A stretch of DNA of 64,000 nucleotides. Source: Rhynchospora pubera. Lineage: Eukaryota > Streptophyta > Magnoliopsida > Poales > Cyperaceae. The stretch lies in NCBI GenBank assembly GCA_028095005.1, contig CM051463.1, forward strand, positions 6,370,295 through 6,434,294, written 5' to 3'. Every line of letters begins with the position of its first letter. Position 1 is the first letter of the stretch. The position numbers and the translations under genes were made by a program. A model generated the notes under the pieces. That model saw only the letters and a list, made by a program, of their open reading frames with translations. It was not told the origin of the DNA and did no database searches. Of the stretch, positions 44,491 to 58,489 are shown in pieces.

Positions 44491-47400
44491 ATTAATAGTA
44501 ACGTTTGTAATACAAATTTTCAGCCTTGCAAATAAATTTTTTGCTGATTATGTAGTGCCCGTCAAATTTTATTTTCTGTAGGGGTTCATTGATGATTGGC
44601 TCTGACAGTAATTATTATTTGGTTTTGGGCATCAGAAGCAATCAGTGATCTATATATTAAGAAATTCATTTACAGCAGGTATCGGGATGGACTGCATAAT
44701 CAATTTATACTTCGACACGTGTCGTACGATCCTGGTCAAAAGTTTGACCTGATTATAAGTACTTGTATAATCAGTATCACATGATATATATTAAGGGTTA
44801 TTTTCTGAAATGTTCATCAAGGTTTCTGAAATTTTATTTATATCATTAATTTTAAGGGTTATTTTAATAAAACCAACTAATTATTTTATATTCAAATATT
44901 TTTTATTTCATTAGGATCCGGATAATTAAAATTTGATTTTTAAAATTGTTAAAATTTATATTGAGAACTGAAATAGCCATTTCGCGCTAACTCTCTAATC
45001 TGTTTTGGAAATAAAACTATTGTACCCTTTCTTAACTTCCAATTCATGGCAACAACTCTTAACTGAAGCATTTTGGTGTTTTTTTTTTCTCTGACTTTGT
45101 ACTAGTACAGTGATTTAAATTCCATTATGTAAGGAAACTTATCATTTTGATAGTCAATTATGTTGAAAATATTTGGCAAACTAGGAAATTTCATTTCACA
45201 TTCATTATTTAATTACTTGATAGTCATTTTTTGTATTTTATGTAATGAGGTACAGAAGCCTTATATGCATTTTTTTTAATTATAATTATTTGAACTTATG
45301 ACCACGGAAAAGTTATTATTTAGTTCATCACTTGATAGTTGAAACTACTAGACCGTATGCTATTTAATATTCAATTATATTTTACAAGCAAATTTAAGAT
45401 TAAAATACTAAGTCCTCAACAATTAAAATTTTCATCCTTTAATTTTAAAAACCCTTTTGACTTTTCTTACAGGAAACGTGGAGAAGTTTGCAAGAAAAAG
45501 ATAATCAAGAGAAATTTTTCTATTTGGAAAAAAATAGAAATTTAATAATTTTCGTCCTTTTATGACAAAAGGAAAGCGTTGTACGGAACGTGTGCAGTAG
45601 TGTCAATGTGCCATCATAAAATAAAATGTGGAGACTCAGTGCACTTCCTTTCTAAATTGAGCAAAAGAAGTAATAGAGAATTCCTAATATATCTTGCTCT
45701 CTGTAAGGGATCGGTTTATGTCAAGGTTGGTACACCGTACACAGGTTTAACAACTATGGTCTTCGACTTCGAGTTCCAACTGAATTAGGGACCCATATTT
45801 GCCAAACGTTTTTTTTTATGACAATAAGAAAAATGAAATTATATATCCATTTTTGTATATATTGTATTTAGATAGAACGATTGTTCAATGAATTTTTCCA
45901 TTTTTCCAAAGAAAATTAATTTAATTTTAAAAGAAAAAACATACAAATTAATGTTTTCGGATACCGAATCTTGCTATTTTTAAAGAATACTTCATATATA
46001 AACAAACTACGTACAAAACTTAGAGCTAAGAAGATGGTATTTGTTGCATGCATTATCTTTTTCTTTTTTCTTCTTTGCTACTAACGTGTTATAATTAATT
46101 CGAGAGAAAAAATATACAATAAATATTTGTGCTGTTTTAGGTTTTAAAAGTTTTACACTAGATTTCATATTTCATTGTCGTCCCTTGTTGTTAAATGTTA
46201 ATTAATATTATTAAAAAGATTATCAGCCGAAAGCTCCTTAATCACTCCGATTGGAGAGGATCCGAGCCGTACCAGGGAGATGTTAATGATTCATTTCGCA
46301 ACTTTGGAATCTAATCTAATCTCATCTTTCTCCGCAGAAAGATGTGTATCATTACTCTTTCCTAAAACCCCTCTTTTCTGGTTCCACGGGTTATTTGTGA
46401 CCTTCTGCATCATCAATTTTGTAGCAATTCGTATAACCCATCAATTTTTCTTTTAAAATAAACGGCATATAGGCTACCCCTCAAGTTAACTAGTATTTGT
46501 TGTCCAGTACTAGATTGGTCCTTGCATTACAATTTTTTCCACACAAAAGAGAAGATGTGCCAATTAAAGAAAACCACAAGGACGGTAACATAATTAGTGC
46601 CGCAGAAAAAAATAGTATAATAGATGGTTTGGTAGTTGGTCGTAGGAAATTGGTCTCATGAATTTTTTTAAAAAAAGGTTTGGTGTTATCCAATAAGGCA
46701 ATAACCCACCTTTTATTAGATTCTACTTCCAGATATTATTTTTAATTCATAAACGGTCCCTTCTACTTTGAAATTAAAAATGATTAAATAAAAAAGTGGG
46801 AGAAAACCAGACCATAATACAGTTAACATCTGGTTTTATGGGTTCTCTCTCATGTATCAAGAACCAAACAGCTCTCTTGTGGTGAATTTTTTTAATAAAA
46901 TAACTAATTTTATTGAACATGCAAATAAATTGATTTTGTTTAACTTGCAATTATAAAATGTTAGTGTTTGTTATTTGTGCTGACATCTAATCTAATTATA
47001 CTGGCTGCATATTTTGCTTTATTGCTTGCGCCACATAACATTGTAGCAGCCTAGCAGATGAATAAAGGAGAATACCCTATTGTTTCGTTGTTTATCTTTT
47101 TCCCCTTTTGAAAGTGAATATATTTTTCCTAGTTCAAAAGAAAAGAACAAAAGAAAGTGAACATCTTTTTAAATTGATTTGAATTGTATCAACTTTGAAA
47201 GTCACCTTTTTATTACCAACCCATTTTAGAATTCAACCCAAAAAGAGCAGTCCGTAGGACCATTGTTCATCTACCGCTATCCGTATTCTCTTATTTATAG
47301 TTCCTTTTCTAAAATTTTTCTTGTGATCTAATTTGATTTAAAATTATCTAATGGTCCATTTTTTGTTACTAGAATATGATATCATATATATCTTAGCTGA

Positions 47401-48169
47401 ATAGTATAATGCTTGAACTAGTATTAAATGGGGAAAAAAAAGAGAAAATTGGATTTATGCCATTACAAAACGTCTTAATTCTAAATATGCCATCCCAAAA
47501 TGCTTAATTGGAAATATGCTACTGCAAAACAGGAAAAAAATGATATATACCACTATTTTAGAATAAAAACATATTAAATTTCATTTATACCATCATAAAA
47601 TAGTACGAAGAGGCCAATGAAAATTTTGCATTAAGAGGGGTGGAATCAACTTTGATCAGACAATCTAAAAATTTGTTTACATCATATGAGTTGATACTTC
47701 ATATACATTATTTTTAAATATCAGGTTATTTGTGTAATATTAAGCTCTCAACCCAGTATTGGATTAAATGAAAAATAATTAGTAGCGAAAGTGTGAAATA
47801 AATCTTTACCTTTGTAGTCATGTTTTGAAGTGAAGCGTAATTAAACTCTCCATTTGTCATTTAACTAGTGAAGTAAACTAAAAGTGAAGTGGCGGTTAAT
47901 CCACATATTTCACTTTTTAATTCATTGGTGTTCAAGTAAGGTAAAAATAGAATACATATGTTTAATGAAGTAAGAAGTACTATAGAAACCAACATAACCC
48001 AAACATTAATAGTGTATTCTAAGAAGCATTTATTAACAAAAAATGTCATAAATATCAATTTTGTGGATTACAACTCTTATATATCTATTGCACCAGTTGT
48101 TATTTGGTATAATAGAAGTTTATTTATTCTTTTCACTTGCATTGTTTGCGACTTGCGAGATGTATTTTT
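44491..48169. other. AT-rich intergenic desert
   Basis: No coding region with family motifs was seen. About 47450-47620 carries the phrase TATGCCAT / TATACCA repeated, related to the block at 59175-60085. At about 46690-46860 possible inverted phrases (AACCCACC / GGTTTTATGGGTT) hint at a further MITE without clear ends. Confidence 0.45.
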
Positions 48170-48582
48170 TAAAGAGATGGGCTAAAATCAGCCACGACTG
48201 ACAAATGCAACCGTCAGCTACGATCAAATCTCAATTTTCAAGACTCTAACAGTCGATCCGAACCGTTCAATGTGTTCTCCATATTGAAATCTCATTGGAG
48301 ACCAAATTTTACATTTTTCTGAAATTTTTTAGTATTTATTTGATATTTTACAAAATTCTTAATCTAAACAATTCTTGACCCTTCAATAACTATGATTTTT
48401 AAAAATCTCAAAAAAATAGTAAATAAAATCAGAAAAATGTAAAATTTGGTCTCCAATGAGATTTCAATATGGAGAACACATTGAACGGTTCGGATCGACT
48501 GTTAGAATCTCGAAAATTGAGATTTGATCGTAGCTGACGGTTGCATCCGTCAGTCGTGGCTGATTTTAGCCCATCTCTTTTT
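48170..48582. mobile_element. Hairpin MITE, AGAGATGGGCTAAAATCAGC arms
   Basis: The left end AAAGAGATGGGCTAAAATCA and right end TGATTTTAGCCCATCTCTTT are perfect inverted repeats, with CCACGACTGAC and GTCAGTCGTGG next inside. The arms are nearly perfect for about 180 bp. The core GATCCGAACCGTTCAATGTG and GACCAAATTTTACATTTTTC match the family. It looks the youngest copy by arm identity. Confidence 0.85.
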
Positions 48583-49304
48583 TAAATATCCATTTGTACA
48601 CCACTAAACTTAAATTACTTTAATGTTAATTATTCAGAAAAAGATGATATTTGAATTATAAATAAAATATGATTAGGATTGCAAGTTATTTAGTAACATC
48701 ACATTAGTCGCCTTTTCAATCATACGATATGATCGAAACGAATTATGTGTTTTTCATGCATCTCGCGTTTTTTTTCACAGAATATGTTTAATATGTGTCT
48801 CGGATACAATACAAATTTTTTTTATGTTTATATGAAAATATATATTTTTTAAATTCAACTTATCGTGTTTTATTTATTTTATAGGTTGATTGCATTTTAA
48901 CCAAATTTTGTTGCATGCAATAACTTCTATTATAAAATTATTTTATTTTCAGAGGAAGACCCGAGAGGCAACTATAGTTAAATAACTTTTTATGCTTTAG
49001 CAAACCGAAATAGGTGGTTAGTTGACCACTTGTTCGATAAGAACTCAATTTAAATATATATAGAGGTATTCTAGTTCTAAATGGAGTGGAAATTTTACTT
49101 TCTTTTACTGAAGTCGCAGTATTGTCGAGAGTTGCTTGCATTTGATTTTGGAAATTTTGATATCTCTACTAGCCGTGTGTAAAGAGTTACGACGGTTAGA
49201 GTTTATTTTGGTGGTCATAAAAAACATATAAAATTCTCTGATAATTTTTTGAAGATAAAATTCTCTGATAAATTGGGACGCTGATTTTAATTTTTTTTTT
49301 ATAT
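48583..49304. other. AT-rich intergenic
   Basis: Nothing with coding or RNA signatures was seen. Confidence 0.45.
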
Positions 49305-49312
49305 ATTGTTAG

Positions 49313-49807
49313 CAAGCTTTTAAATTTCGGTTTTTTCGGTATGACGGTTCAGGTCCCTATGTTATTTCGGTGTTATTTCGATGTTATAACGGCGATATAA
49401 CGGTGTATTGTTTTTTTTTTCAAAGTTTGACACACATCAATTGTATAACTATCAATTTATATGTTTATACATCTTCAATACTCTATACAAATAGTATACG
49501 GTCATACCAAATTCAATATACTGTAGTGTACCAATATTGAGTAGCAGCTTGTACCAATTTAACAATAGTTCAATATTGAATACACAATTTAACAATAGTA
49601 GCAATAACAGATTGTTATTTCGCCGAAAAAACTGAAATAACGCGTTATATCGTCGAAATAACTGAAATAACGCGTTATATCGCCGAAATAACTGAAATAA
49701 CGCGTTACGTCAATTTCTCAATTAAGACTGTAACGTTCATGCGATTTGACACAGAACACCGCTATTTCTGTTATTTCGCCGTTATTTCGGCGAAATTTAG
49801 AAGCTTG
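49313..49807. mobile_element. hAT-like MITE with TTATTTCGGC reiterations
   Basis: Terminal repeats CAAGCTTTTAAATTTCGG and CCGAAATTTAGAAGCTTG match at 17 of 18 positions. A perfect 8-bp target duplication ATTGTTAG lies at 49305-49312 and 49808-49815. The interior contains three near-identical CTGAAATAACGCGTTA units (about 49630-49710) and many TTATTTCG words. The ends resemble those of the nested hAT element at 24250 (12 of 18). Confidence 0.88.
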
Positions 49808-50029
49808 ATTGTTAGTTTATATCACTCTCACTATTTATCGGGCCGATAAGGATAATTCTCTAAATTCATCATCTTCGTCATCCTCTAATAATTAGATTAA
49901 TTGCATTCCAAAAAAAGAAAGAGGATGATGAAGATTTTTTTAGAATGTCATTAATGAGCTTCTCCTTTCATCTCACGCTTACCTTCTATTTTTTTTCGAC
50001 CATTCCTCTGAATTTTAGTAATTGTTTTA

Positions 50030-50215
50030 GTTAACATTTTTCTTTAGAACAGTTAGTTAATTTTTCAGAACAAATAGTAAGATTAACCAGAATAGTTAGT
50101 TATTTTTCCAAAATAGTTAGTAAAATTAACCAAAACAGTTAGTTATTTTTTCCATAATAGTTCCAGAACATTTAGTTATTTATCCAAAACAGTTAGTTAT
50201 TTTTTCATAAATTTT
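50030..50215. repeat. Degenerate short tandem repeat, ACAGTTAGTTATTTTT units
   Basis: Nine or so imperfect copies of (A)ACAGTTAGTTATTTTTC are separated by short variable pieces. Confidence 0.7.
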
Positions 50216-52100
50216 CTATCAACATTTGAAAATGAAACTTAATTAAAAAAAACAGTGAAGGAAGGAGGGGAGTACATTGGATTAATTGTATTCTAAAAAA
50301 AAAGAGGGGATGCAGATGAAGGGGTTGATGGACATGAACTTTCTTATTAGTGAAGACATTTTAGATAATTATTAATTAATGAAGATTTGGCGATGATGGA
50401 AATGATGGAATGTGTGGGATGATAGAAAGCAATTCTCATTTATAAACATATGGATTCAAAAGTGTATCACTTCTAGATCAAGTGTGTACTCACCTCCTAC
50501 ATTGTTGATCAAATAGCTCTGTGGATGGATGTTATTGGTAGACAAAATGATATTAAATTTTAGTTTTGCATCTAAACCGAAAAAATATTGATTAAAATAA
50601 TAATTATTATTTTTTTATTTTAGAAAGAGAGCACATATGAAATTTTTTTTATCACCTATAATTTGTATGTCGTAAAAAATATATAATCTTATTAAATTAT
50701 ATTTTCATGTTGATACGTTAAAATAAATTTTTGTTGAAGTAAGCATTTTTTAAATTTTTATTGGCCCACATATTGAATGAATAAGTTTTGGAAGTAAAAA
50801 TGCACAAATGCTATGACATCTTCAGGCGTGTATAAATGGAAATTTCTACAGATAAGGTAATTTTTTTTTAATTATTATCTATCATCTCTCCACACGTCAT
50901 CATGTGTCATCGCATTGGTATTTGTTCACTTTATTCATTTATATGTTTAGTTTGTTTATCTACGCGTTCACTTTATTGAATTATGAGTTAGATTTTATTA
51001 TTTTTGTATTGTTGTTCAAATTTTTATATGTATATTCAATTTATTTTTATTAAACTTATTTGTTTGTATGTGTTCATTTTGATTAATTAAATACTCATTT
51101 TATCTATTCACTTTGTTCAAGCAATGACAAGCCAGGACAAAATTATAGATTGCAAAATGCAGTTACCATTTCTGGTTTTTCTTTGTTATTTGAATTTTAA
51201 AACCTTTGTTATTAAATTAAGACATGTACTGATGTACAAATAAGAAAGTTATTAATAGTGAAAAACACTTGGACTTTCTCTTTGGAGCCTTTCTTGGGTA
51301 ACTGATTACTGATTGCTGAGGGCAAGAAAGGTCCATGATCATCATATGACCCATGATGCATCCTTGGCACCGCATTTATTTCAACTCTTTTTCTCTCCAT
51401 TTTCAACCAACCCAAGAAAACACGCATCATTAGCACATTCCCAATAAACAATTTAATTTTTGATAATATTTGTTGGTGGAAAATTGTTAAATTGGGAGTC
51501 TTTTCAGTCATACCCCATCCCTTCACCAAAAAGTAAAATAATAATTTAAGTTGTAATTAAATGCGTAAAACCATATAATGTAATTTAGTTTCAACAAATT
51601 CAAATAAACAAAGCTTGCTTTTTCTTTGGAGGGCAAATGTGTAAGCAATTTACAATATATAAGAAAATTTAAGTCACTCTTTAATAAAAAAAAAATTTGA
51701 TTACCAATAGCTTAAATTCCTTTCGAAGGAAATTTACTAAATATTTATTGTATATTTCTAATTCAAGTCTAAATACACGTCTCATTCCATAAAAGCTGGC
51801 TGCAGTGAACTAAATCAACTCTTCACATATTTTTTATCAACTAATTTTGACAAATTACACCAATTAACTCTACTCTTACAAGACTTTATCCTTTAAAAAC
51901 AGGGAATAGATACTGGATTACAAGAAACAAACCCCCATTATACCTCACTATCAGTGTGTCAATGGTTTGGACTTTTCATTTTCACTAGACTCTGAAGTCT
52001 GAACCCGATCCCTCTCCAGTCAAAAAAGAAATGGAGAGAAACAAAGGCAGCATTAAATAAGTCCCCGGAGCAAAGCTGATGAACTGTGCACACAAATAGC
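50216..52100. other. AT-rich intergenic upstream of the PP2C gene
   Basis: About 50930-51120 is a TTCACTTT/TTGTTTGTATGTGTTCA-rich stretch related to the MITE at 1902. A 105-codon open frame on the minus strand at 51212-51529 has no recognisable motif. No clear gene. Confidence 0.45.
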
Positions 52101-52273
52101 TGTGTTGTCGGATTTGTGCTGCGTCTGTTACGCTATCGTCTTCTCTTCTCTTCTATTTCTCTTCTCTCTCTCTCAACTCTTCTTTCATTTCATTTCAACC
52201 CACCACTCGGAGATCTCTCTACTTCGCAATAAAAACCTCTTTCTCTGTGGCCGATGCGACATTGCGCGCGAAA

Positions 52274-54827
52274 ATGGGGAACGCTTGCGGTTGTATAAAC
52301 AGACCCCATGATTGGAAGGAGAAGAAAGGCAATGTGGTGGCCAAACGCGACGCGTCGGACCCTCTTTTTCCCTCCAAGCGGATCCCCAGAGAAGACAATC
52401 TGCACCTCTTTCCTAATCGGATCTTCTCCAATGATGGGCGCAACCGCTCCGCTTCGATCTTCACCCAACAAGGTCGCAAGGGAATCAATCAAGACGCCAT
52501 GCTTCTTTGGGATGTAATGTTTCTTAGTTCTTGGCTTACCATTTCTCTTCTTTTTTTTTGTGTTGTTGGTTTTTTTTTTTTAATTCGTTTTTGTGAAGAA
52601 AAGATTTGGAATTTGTGAAATTGTAGGAATTTGGGGGAGACGAAGAGGGAGGCGTGTTGTGTGGAGTGTTCGATGGACATGGTCCACACGGTCATTTGGT
52701 GGCACGGAGAGTGAGGGATGTGTTGCCTCTCAAGATTCTAGAATCATTGAAAGGGAAGGGGAATAAGGAATGTAAATGCTGTGACATGGAGGTGGCCGAT
52801 TGGAGGCGGGCCTTTTTGAAGGCGTACCGAGGCATGGATAAGGATCTCCGGTCCCATCCCTCCGTTGACTGCTTCTGTAGTGGCAGCACTGCTGTTACTC
52901 TTCTCAAAATTGTAATTTTCAATGCTTTATTTTGCTTCAATTTGTTTGTTCAGTTTCATTCGAATTAGTTGATACTTGATAGTTAGTCGTTAATTGGTAA
53001 GTAAATCTGATTATAGGGATCGAATCTCTTCGTGGGGAATATAGGAGACTCGAGAGCTGTATTGGGAACCAAGGATGAGAACAATGGCGAAGTGTTGCCT
53101 GTTCAAATCACTGTCGATCTCAAACCCGATTTACCAAGTAGGTTTCTACAAATATCACATGCATGCATGGATGCTCTCTCTCTCTCTCTAAAATTTAGTT
53201 CCTTATACAAAAATATTGTGTATTAATTGGAGTATTAATTTTAATTAACAGATGAGGCTGAGAGGATAAAGAGTTGCAAGGGAAGGGTGTTTGCCCTGCA
53301 GGACGAGCCAGAGGTGCCACGTGTGTGGCTTCCATTTGATGATGCACCAGGCCTAGCCATGGCGCGTGCTTTTGGTGATTTTTGTCTGAAGGAATATGGC
53401 GTAATCTCTGTGCCCGATTTCTTCCATTGGCCCCTCTCGAGCCGTGATCAGTTTGTCGTTCTCGCATCTGACGGGGTTCGTTTGTTTCTTTCTTCTCTTT
53501 TTGGATTTTATCCATTATTTTTTATTCCTATTAAGACTATCAGGGTTTCTTTCCATTTTTGACCATTTGAGTTGATAGTAAGTTAATTTGAATTGACTAT
53601 CAAAGTTTTACCTAATATCTCAGTTTCCTTGGGCACACAATATTGATGTTTGGTAGGTATTCAGGTGAAACTAGTTTAGATAGTATATAGAAAATATTTG
53701 ACTGAAGAATACTTTTGATTCTGATAAAAGGAGAATATAAACTGAAATTTCTCACAGTTCTTTGTTTACTTTCTTAATTCCTGCTTGGCAATTTACACAA
53801 ACTGACCTGTCATTCGCATAATTTGTTAATGCGAGTTGTTACATACTGTTACTTATCAGTTATTGAACCATTTATTCAACTTCCTTGGTGTAAAGGGCAT
53901 GAACTTAAGGGGGCGCTGGGAACAGTTGATGGATTTTAATTTCATACAACACATAATTTGTCTTTTCCTCAAATTTTTATTTGCACCTAAAAGTCACTAT
54001 ACATTTTTTTATGATGGTCAACTTGGGTGTGTTTGATAGGGAGCTTCCTTTGTGAATCAATCACTCAAACTTTATTGACTTAGGTACCGTCCAGGATATA
54101 CCATTTCTGTATATTGTCTAACACACAACCTTTTTTGTACATTTATTAAAAAAGGTTTGATTAACCTTTGCCCATTCCTTTTTCCTTTTTTGTCCTCTGT
54201 AAGTTATTTCAAGCTAAATCTACACCACTTTGTAGAAATATGCTGTTTGCAGTTTTTCTTTTGGTTTCTTTTTGTACATTCACTGGAAATAGAGGCATTC
54301 TATGAACTAAAAGTTAATTAATTTGCATCATAAATTATGTCTTGACCTACTCTGGGAACCAATTACCGCAGGTATGGGATGTACTGAGCAACAAACAAGT
54401 AGTCGACATAGTCTCCTCATGTGAGAACCGTTATACTGCAGCACGGTCTCTTGTTGAAGCAGCTGACCGCGAGTGGAAGTCGAAATACCCCACATCCAAA
54501 ATGGATGACTGTGCTGTTGTCTGTCTCTTTCTCGATGGAAAAGCAGATACCCCAAGCGACTTCTCAGAGACCAATTCCTCTTCTCCTGCTGATAATAGCC
54601 ACAGCCAGGATAGCTCCACTGACACTACTGAAGTGCCACAAATTGAGCCATCCTTGACACGTAATTTCACAGTTCGGTCATACCCTGCTGGGGTGAAAGC
54701 TCAGGAGGTGGACAATGGCGGTGGTGATACCGATCCGAATAAGAATTGGACGGGACTGGATGGGGTGACACGTGTCAATTCACTTGTTCAGCTTCCCAGA
54801 TTTTCTGGAGACAGAGAAATTGCCTAA
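52274..54827 (+). CDS. Protein phosphatase 2C (PP2C), clade E-like, with N-myristoylation signal
   Basis: Five exons: 52274-52513, 52627-52911, 53017-53137, 53252-53475 and 54372-54827, phases consistent; predicted 441 aa. Metal-dependent Ser/Thr phosphatase. Catalytic motifs: CGVFDGHGPHG (92-102, metal-binding Asp96), FCSGSTAV, GNIGDSRAV (182-190), DLKPDLP, PGLAMARAFGDFCLK, ASDGVWDVL (287-295) and the final metal-binding DD (335-336) in KMDDCAVVCLFLD. The N-terminus MGNACGC has Gly2 for myristoylation and nearby cysteines for palmitoylation, predicting plasma-membrane attachment. The motifs (TQQGRKGINQDA, VDCFCSGSTAV, RVFALQDEPEVPRVWLP) fit plant clade E, whose members act in stress and light signalling. 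The C-terminal tail of about 95 residues is Ser/Asp-rich and unstructured. Intron 4 (about 900 nt) is the longest. Confidence 0.94.
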
Positions 54828-57150
54828 AGTGTTGAATTTTTTTTCCCCTTTTTGTGTCATCAAATTTTTTTTGATCTGTCTGTTTGTGGCTTTATTATTA
54901 TTTTTTTTTCTTTTTCTTGTTTTGTTAGGTTTAACTAATAACTAGGTACTTGAAAATCGGGTGACCTGTAAATGTATTCCACCTATAATTATCTTCTGAA
55001 CTTGTGATATATCTCGTCCTGAAATTCCACTGCTGTGATTCAAAATATTTTTTTTGTTTTTTATTTTGGGGCCTTGTGTGGAAATGTGGAGATACATGTG
55101 GAGATACGACATAACGAACCAAAGATACATGTTGCAAAGTTGTTGTGAACGAGTTTGTTTACCTTTTATTTTTATACTTGCAATTGTTTGTTGTGTCAAG
55201 TCTCCTATATAAAAGCTTATTGAGAAATTAATATTTTCGACCAAGGCATTAACATCGCACTTCTCTCTTTCTGCAATTTTGTTCTCCAAAATTTCCGGAA
55301 AAATTAATGATTAATGAATGTGAAGAAACATTGCACAACAATTAGCCTCTAATTGTTGTAGACAAATGTTATTTTAAAAACTTTTACTATTCTTTGTCAA
55401 ATTTAGAAATACCGAGGATTTACTATATAATTAACTTTTCTGAAGCAGATAAGAAATCGGCATTAGCTTTAATTTAAATATAATTAGCATTGCATTTGTA
55501 CCGGAGAAAATGCTTAAACAAAACGTCCAATTACAATGTACTAGGTGCTTAAAATATAAGTGCAATTTGCTAAAGAAAATAAAATAGAACATTTTAAAAT
55601 GCAATTGGGGTATATAACCACCCAAAATCCCAGTCAGCACAAAAGCGAAAAGCCACATCATGTCCTCAAGCAAAACCTAACCTAACTCAGGTTCATCTCA
55701 AAAAGAAATGTTTCAACGATTGAAACCAAATTGAAATGCCTGTAAACGAATATCATTTGTATTATTTATAAAGTATTTAAGTTATAACATTCATTGAGTT
55801 GTTATTGACTTATTTCCTCTTACAACAATGTCGAATAGTTATATAACTAATTAATAACCATCCTAAAAATTTTCGCAAAATATAATGCAATCGAGTAATA
55901 TACTCCCTTTAAATCAAATAATTACTCGGTTTTCTATTAGCGCTCCACGGCATTGAGATGTCTGTAAACAAATATTACTTAAAATTTATTTAAGTTGTAA
56001 CGCACATTGAGTTGGTATTTTCCTCTTACAGCAATATGAAACAATTAGAGAACTATAAATGTCCAAAATTGGTGTCACAAAATATAATACATTCATAAAT
56101 AATAGTTGCTTAAAATTGGAATATATGCACGGTTCTTCATTAACGCTCCTACGGAAATAAAGTTAAACCCTTGGTTGGCATGAACAGAATTAACCGCAAT
56201 ATTTGCGGCTTCGAATCGTTCGTTGTTTCAATCATGTGTCAAAATAGAACACTATAAATAATAAATAAACAAGAAAAATTAAAAGCCAGCAAGTGATTTC
56301 TTGTTGCGCCCGCCCAGCTCCTTTAATTTCCAATTAGAAACGCTATTTCTCATGATAATTTAGAAATGATGGTGCTTTAGAGAAGTTCTCTCGTCCAAGA
56401 GAATTTTTCCAAAAGCAAGAATATAGTAGAGTTTTGCAAGTTGGTTCTTCGTTGAAGGATCATCACATCACCACATCAGGTTAGTGTGATTGATTGTATT
56501 ATCAAGAGCTTATCACATGCTGAATAATCCCACATTTTCAATTAATAAAGTGAAAAGGACTTATCAGTTTCTTTAATAAGCAATGCAAAGACTTAGAGGT
56601 GTATAAGATAAGCACCAACTTAAAAAAAAAATATTTGTAATTGTTCTTTCTTTCTTTATTTTTTTTCTTTTTTATTTTGACAATAACATTACTGGCGTAT
56701 GGAGAAAGACGCATGTATTCTTATCTATCATTTTTCTAATCCGGAAGGAAAAGTGAATTGATAGTTAAGATTGTGTCATGAAAGGGAAGTTCTGTTCCAC
56801 AAAACATTGCCCTAATTTTTGTAATTTGACCTTTTTTCTTTTAAAATTTTGGTGAAATTAAAAGAATAGCCAACGGGTGTTTCACATTCTGACTTTTACT
56901 TTGAAAAATATTTTTAAATCCGTGATTTGATGCTATTTAAAAATCATACTTAGATTCAAGCATGTTTCAGCTCCTCTTTGTAAACACTCGCGTGTATAAA
57001 AAGAAAGGACTCTATTTACTCAAATTCATTTAATTGTCTTATAATAATTTGTCAGTGAAATTCAGACATTTAGTTTTGTAAATAAAAGATTTACCATAAA
57101 ATTAAAGAAATTCTTTTCCATTTGACCCGTATAACAAATGATGAGAGAAT
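54828..57150. other. Intergenic after PP2C
   Basis: Holds the PP2C 3' UTR, then AT-rich spacer with a pair of similar phrases (AAGTATTTAAGTTATAACAT near 55770 and TTATTTAAGTTGTAACGCAC near 55990), suggesting a local duplication of about 220 bp. No gene was recognised. Confidence 0.45.
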
Positions 57151-57151
57151 T

Positions 57152-57568
57152 ATGATAGTTCAAACGGTTGAATGCAGCTTTAATAATCAACTTGAGGTGA
57201 ACAAAAAAAACGACATAAGGAAAACAAAAGAATTAAAGGAGATACAAATGAAGAACAAATTAAGGTTTTGCAAGGATACCGGAGCCGTGGATACCAAGAA
57301 CAAACAAAATAAATCGGCAACTCGAACGCACAATGCGGCTTCACGCCCGCCGCTCGTTCGTTCGGATAGTTTCAAGGCGATAACACAACAAATTTCGTTG
57401 TCATCGTATTCCAAAAGGATCATCAGATACACAGCACATAGAGAACTGCTGAAAAGAGCACTCCACCCTCCGGGACGGAGGAGGGGCGCACCGAGCATAC
57501 GGCACTGGAATTTCAAACCGATGCCAAGTCGGCTGTGCAATATGTCAGTCGGAATTTTAGCAAATTGA
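57152..57568 (+). CDS. Unknown small basic protein, paralogue of 60981-61241
   Basis: An intronless frame of 138 aa from the first ATG (57152); a later ATG at 57248 is also possible. The last third reads HRELLKRALHPPGRRRGAPS then IRHWNFKPMPSRLCNMS, which aligns without gaps to the C-terminus of the protein at 60981. The N-terminal part is Lys/Asn-rich and unlike that paralogue. No membrane segment or signal peptide. I do not recognise the family. The conserved block is arginine/proline-rich with an invariant Trp and a PSRL motif, suggesting a short linear interaction motif. It may be a decaying duplicate, since its Ala-, Pro- and Arg-rich leader region is lost. Confidence 0.5.
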   Translation: MIVQTVECSFNNQLEVNKKNDIRKTKELKEIQMKNKLRFCKDTGAVDTKNKQNKSATRTHNAASRPPLVRSDSFKAITQQISLSSYSKRIIRYTAHRELLKRALHPPGRRRGAPSIRHWNFKPMPSRLCNMSVGILAN

Positions 57569-58489
57569 GAAATTAACATTACTGGTACCGTATTTTATTT
57601 TTGTCTTTGTTTTCATTTGCTGAAAACTAAATAACAGGTTTTCATGTACTGGGACATTCTCTCTGCTGTAAAAGAGATGAAGTTGTTGTATTTAGCCTAT
57701 ACCAATGAATGAAATTTAATAATATTTTAATTTTTCTTAATGATATATACTTATTTAGCCTGTGTGGGATTCTTGTCTTTGTACATGCGGTTTGTTACTG
57801 TTGACGTTTGTAGAGATTTTTTGAATAAATTTCAGTGAAGTTGGTGTGAATCTCAGACATTTCACATAGTTAGGCTGAGCTGAAATTAGACAATTAATTT
57901 TAATCTACACGAGGAACAAAGACAACGTATAAGAATTTGTGAAGAAGAAGCAAGATAGAATCAACGAAATATACAAGCGAAGGAGAAGGCATAGGAAAAA
58001 GAGTTGAAAAAATTCTGATTTTTAGTACGAACGGAGTGTTTTGTTGTTCCTTTGCTGATTCAACTGGGCCATAAATAAATTTTAGTTTGGGGGTATATGA
58101 AAAATAATCATCCCATAAAATGTTAAAAAAATGCTTGAGCTTGGACTAATTTGCAAAAATATTATATGGCTGAATATGAAAGGCTGAAACAAGCCAAACT
58201 ACAAGTCTAGAAGCCTTCAACCCAAAATATCAGGATTTGGTTTTTCCTAGCAAGGTCTTCATGTTGGGACAGTCAACTAGCGAAATTATGTGCGCCGGAT
58301 CATGGGACCACAATGCGTGCGAGGGTCTGATTTGTGGGCCCAGACAGAAGAAGTTTTCCCTGATTGCGCAGGCGTGTGCTGTAGGGTCCAGATCCTCTGT
58401 GGCATGGTTATGATTTAATTTTGCTGCTTTTCCCGTCTTGAAAGTTCAAATCAGTTGTTCAAATTATAATGATTCAATGTAGAGAAAAG
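57569..58489. other. Intergenic
   Basis: No gene was recognised. Confidence 0.4.

Noticed and set aside
51212..51529. 105-codon minus-strand frame upstream of PP2C
   Set aside because: No family motif and no promoter-like sequence; likely chance.
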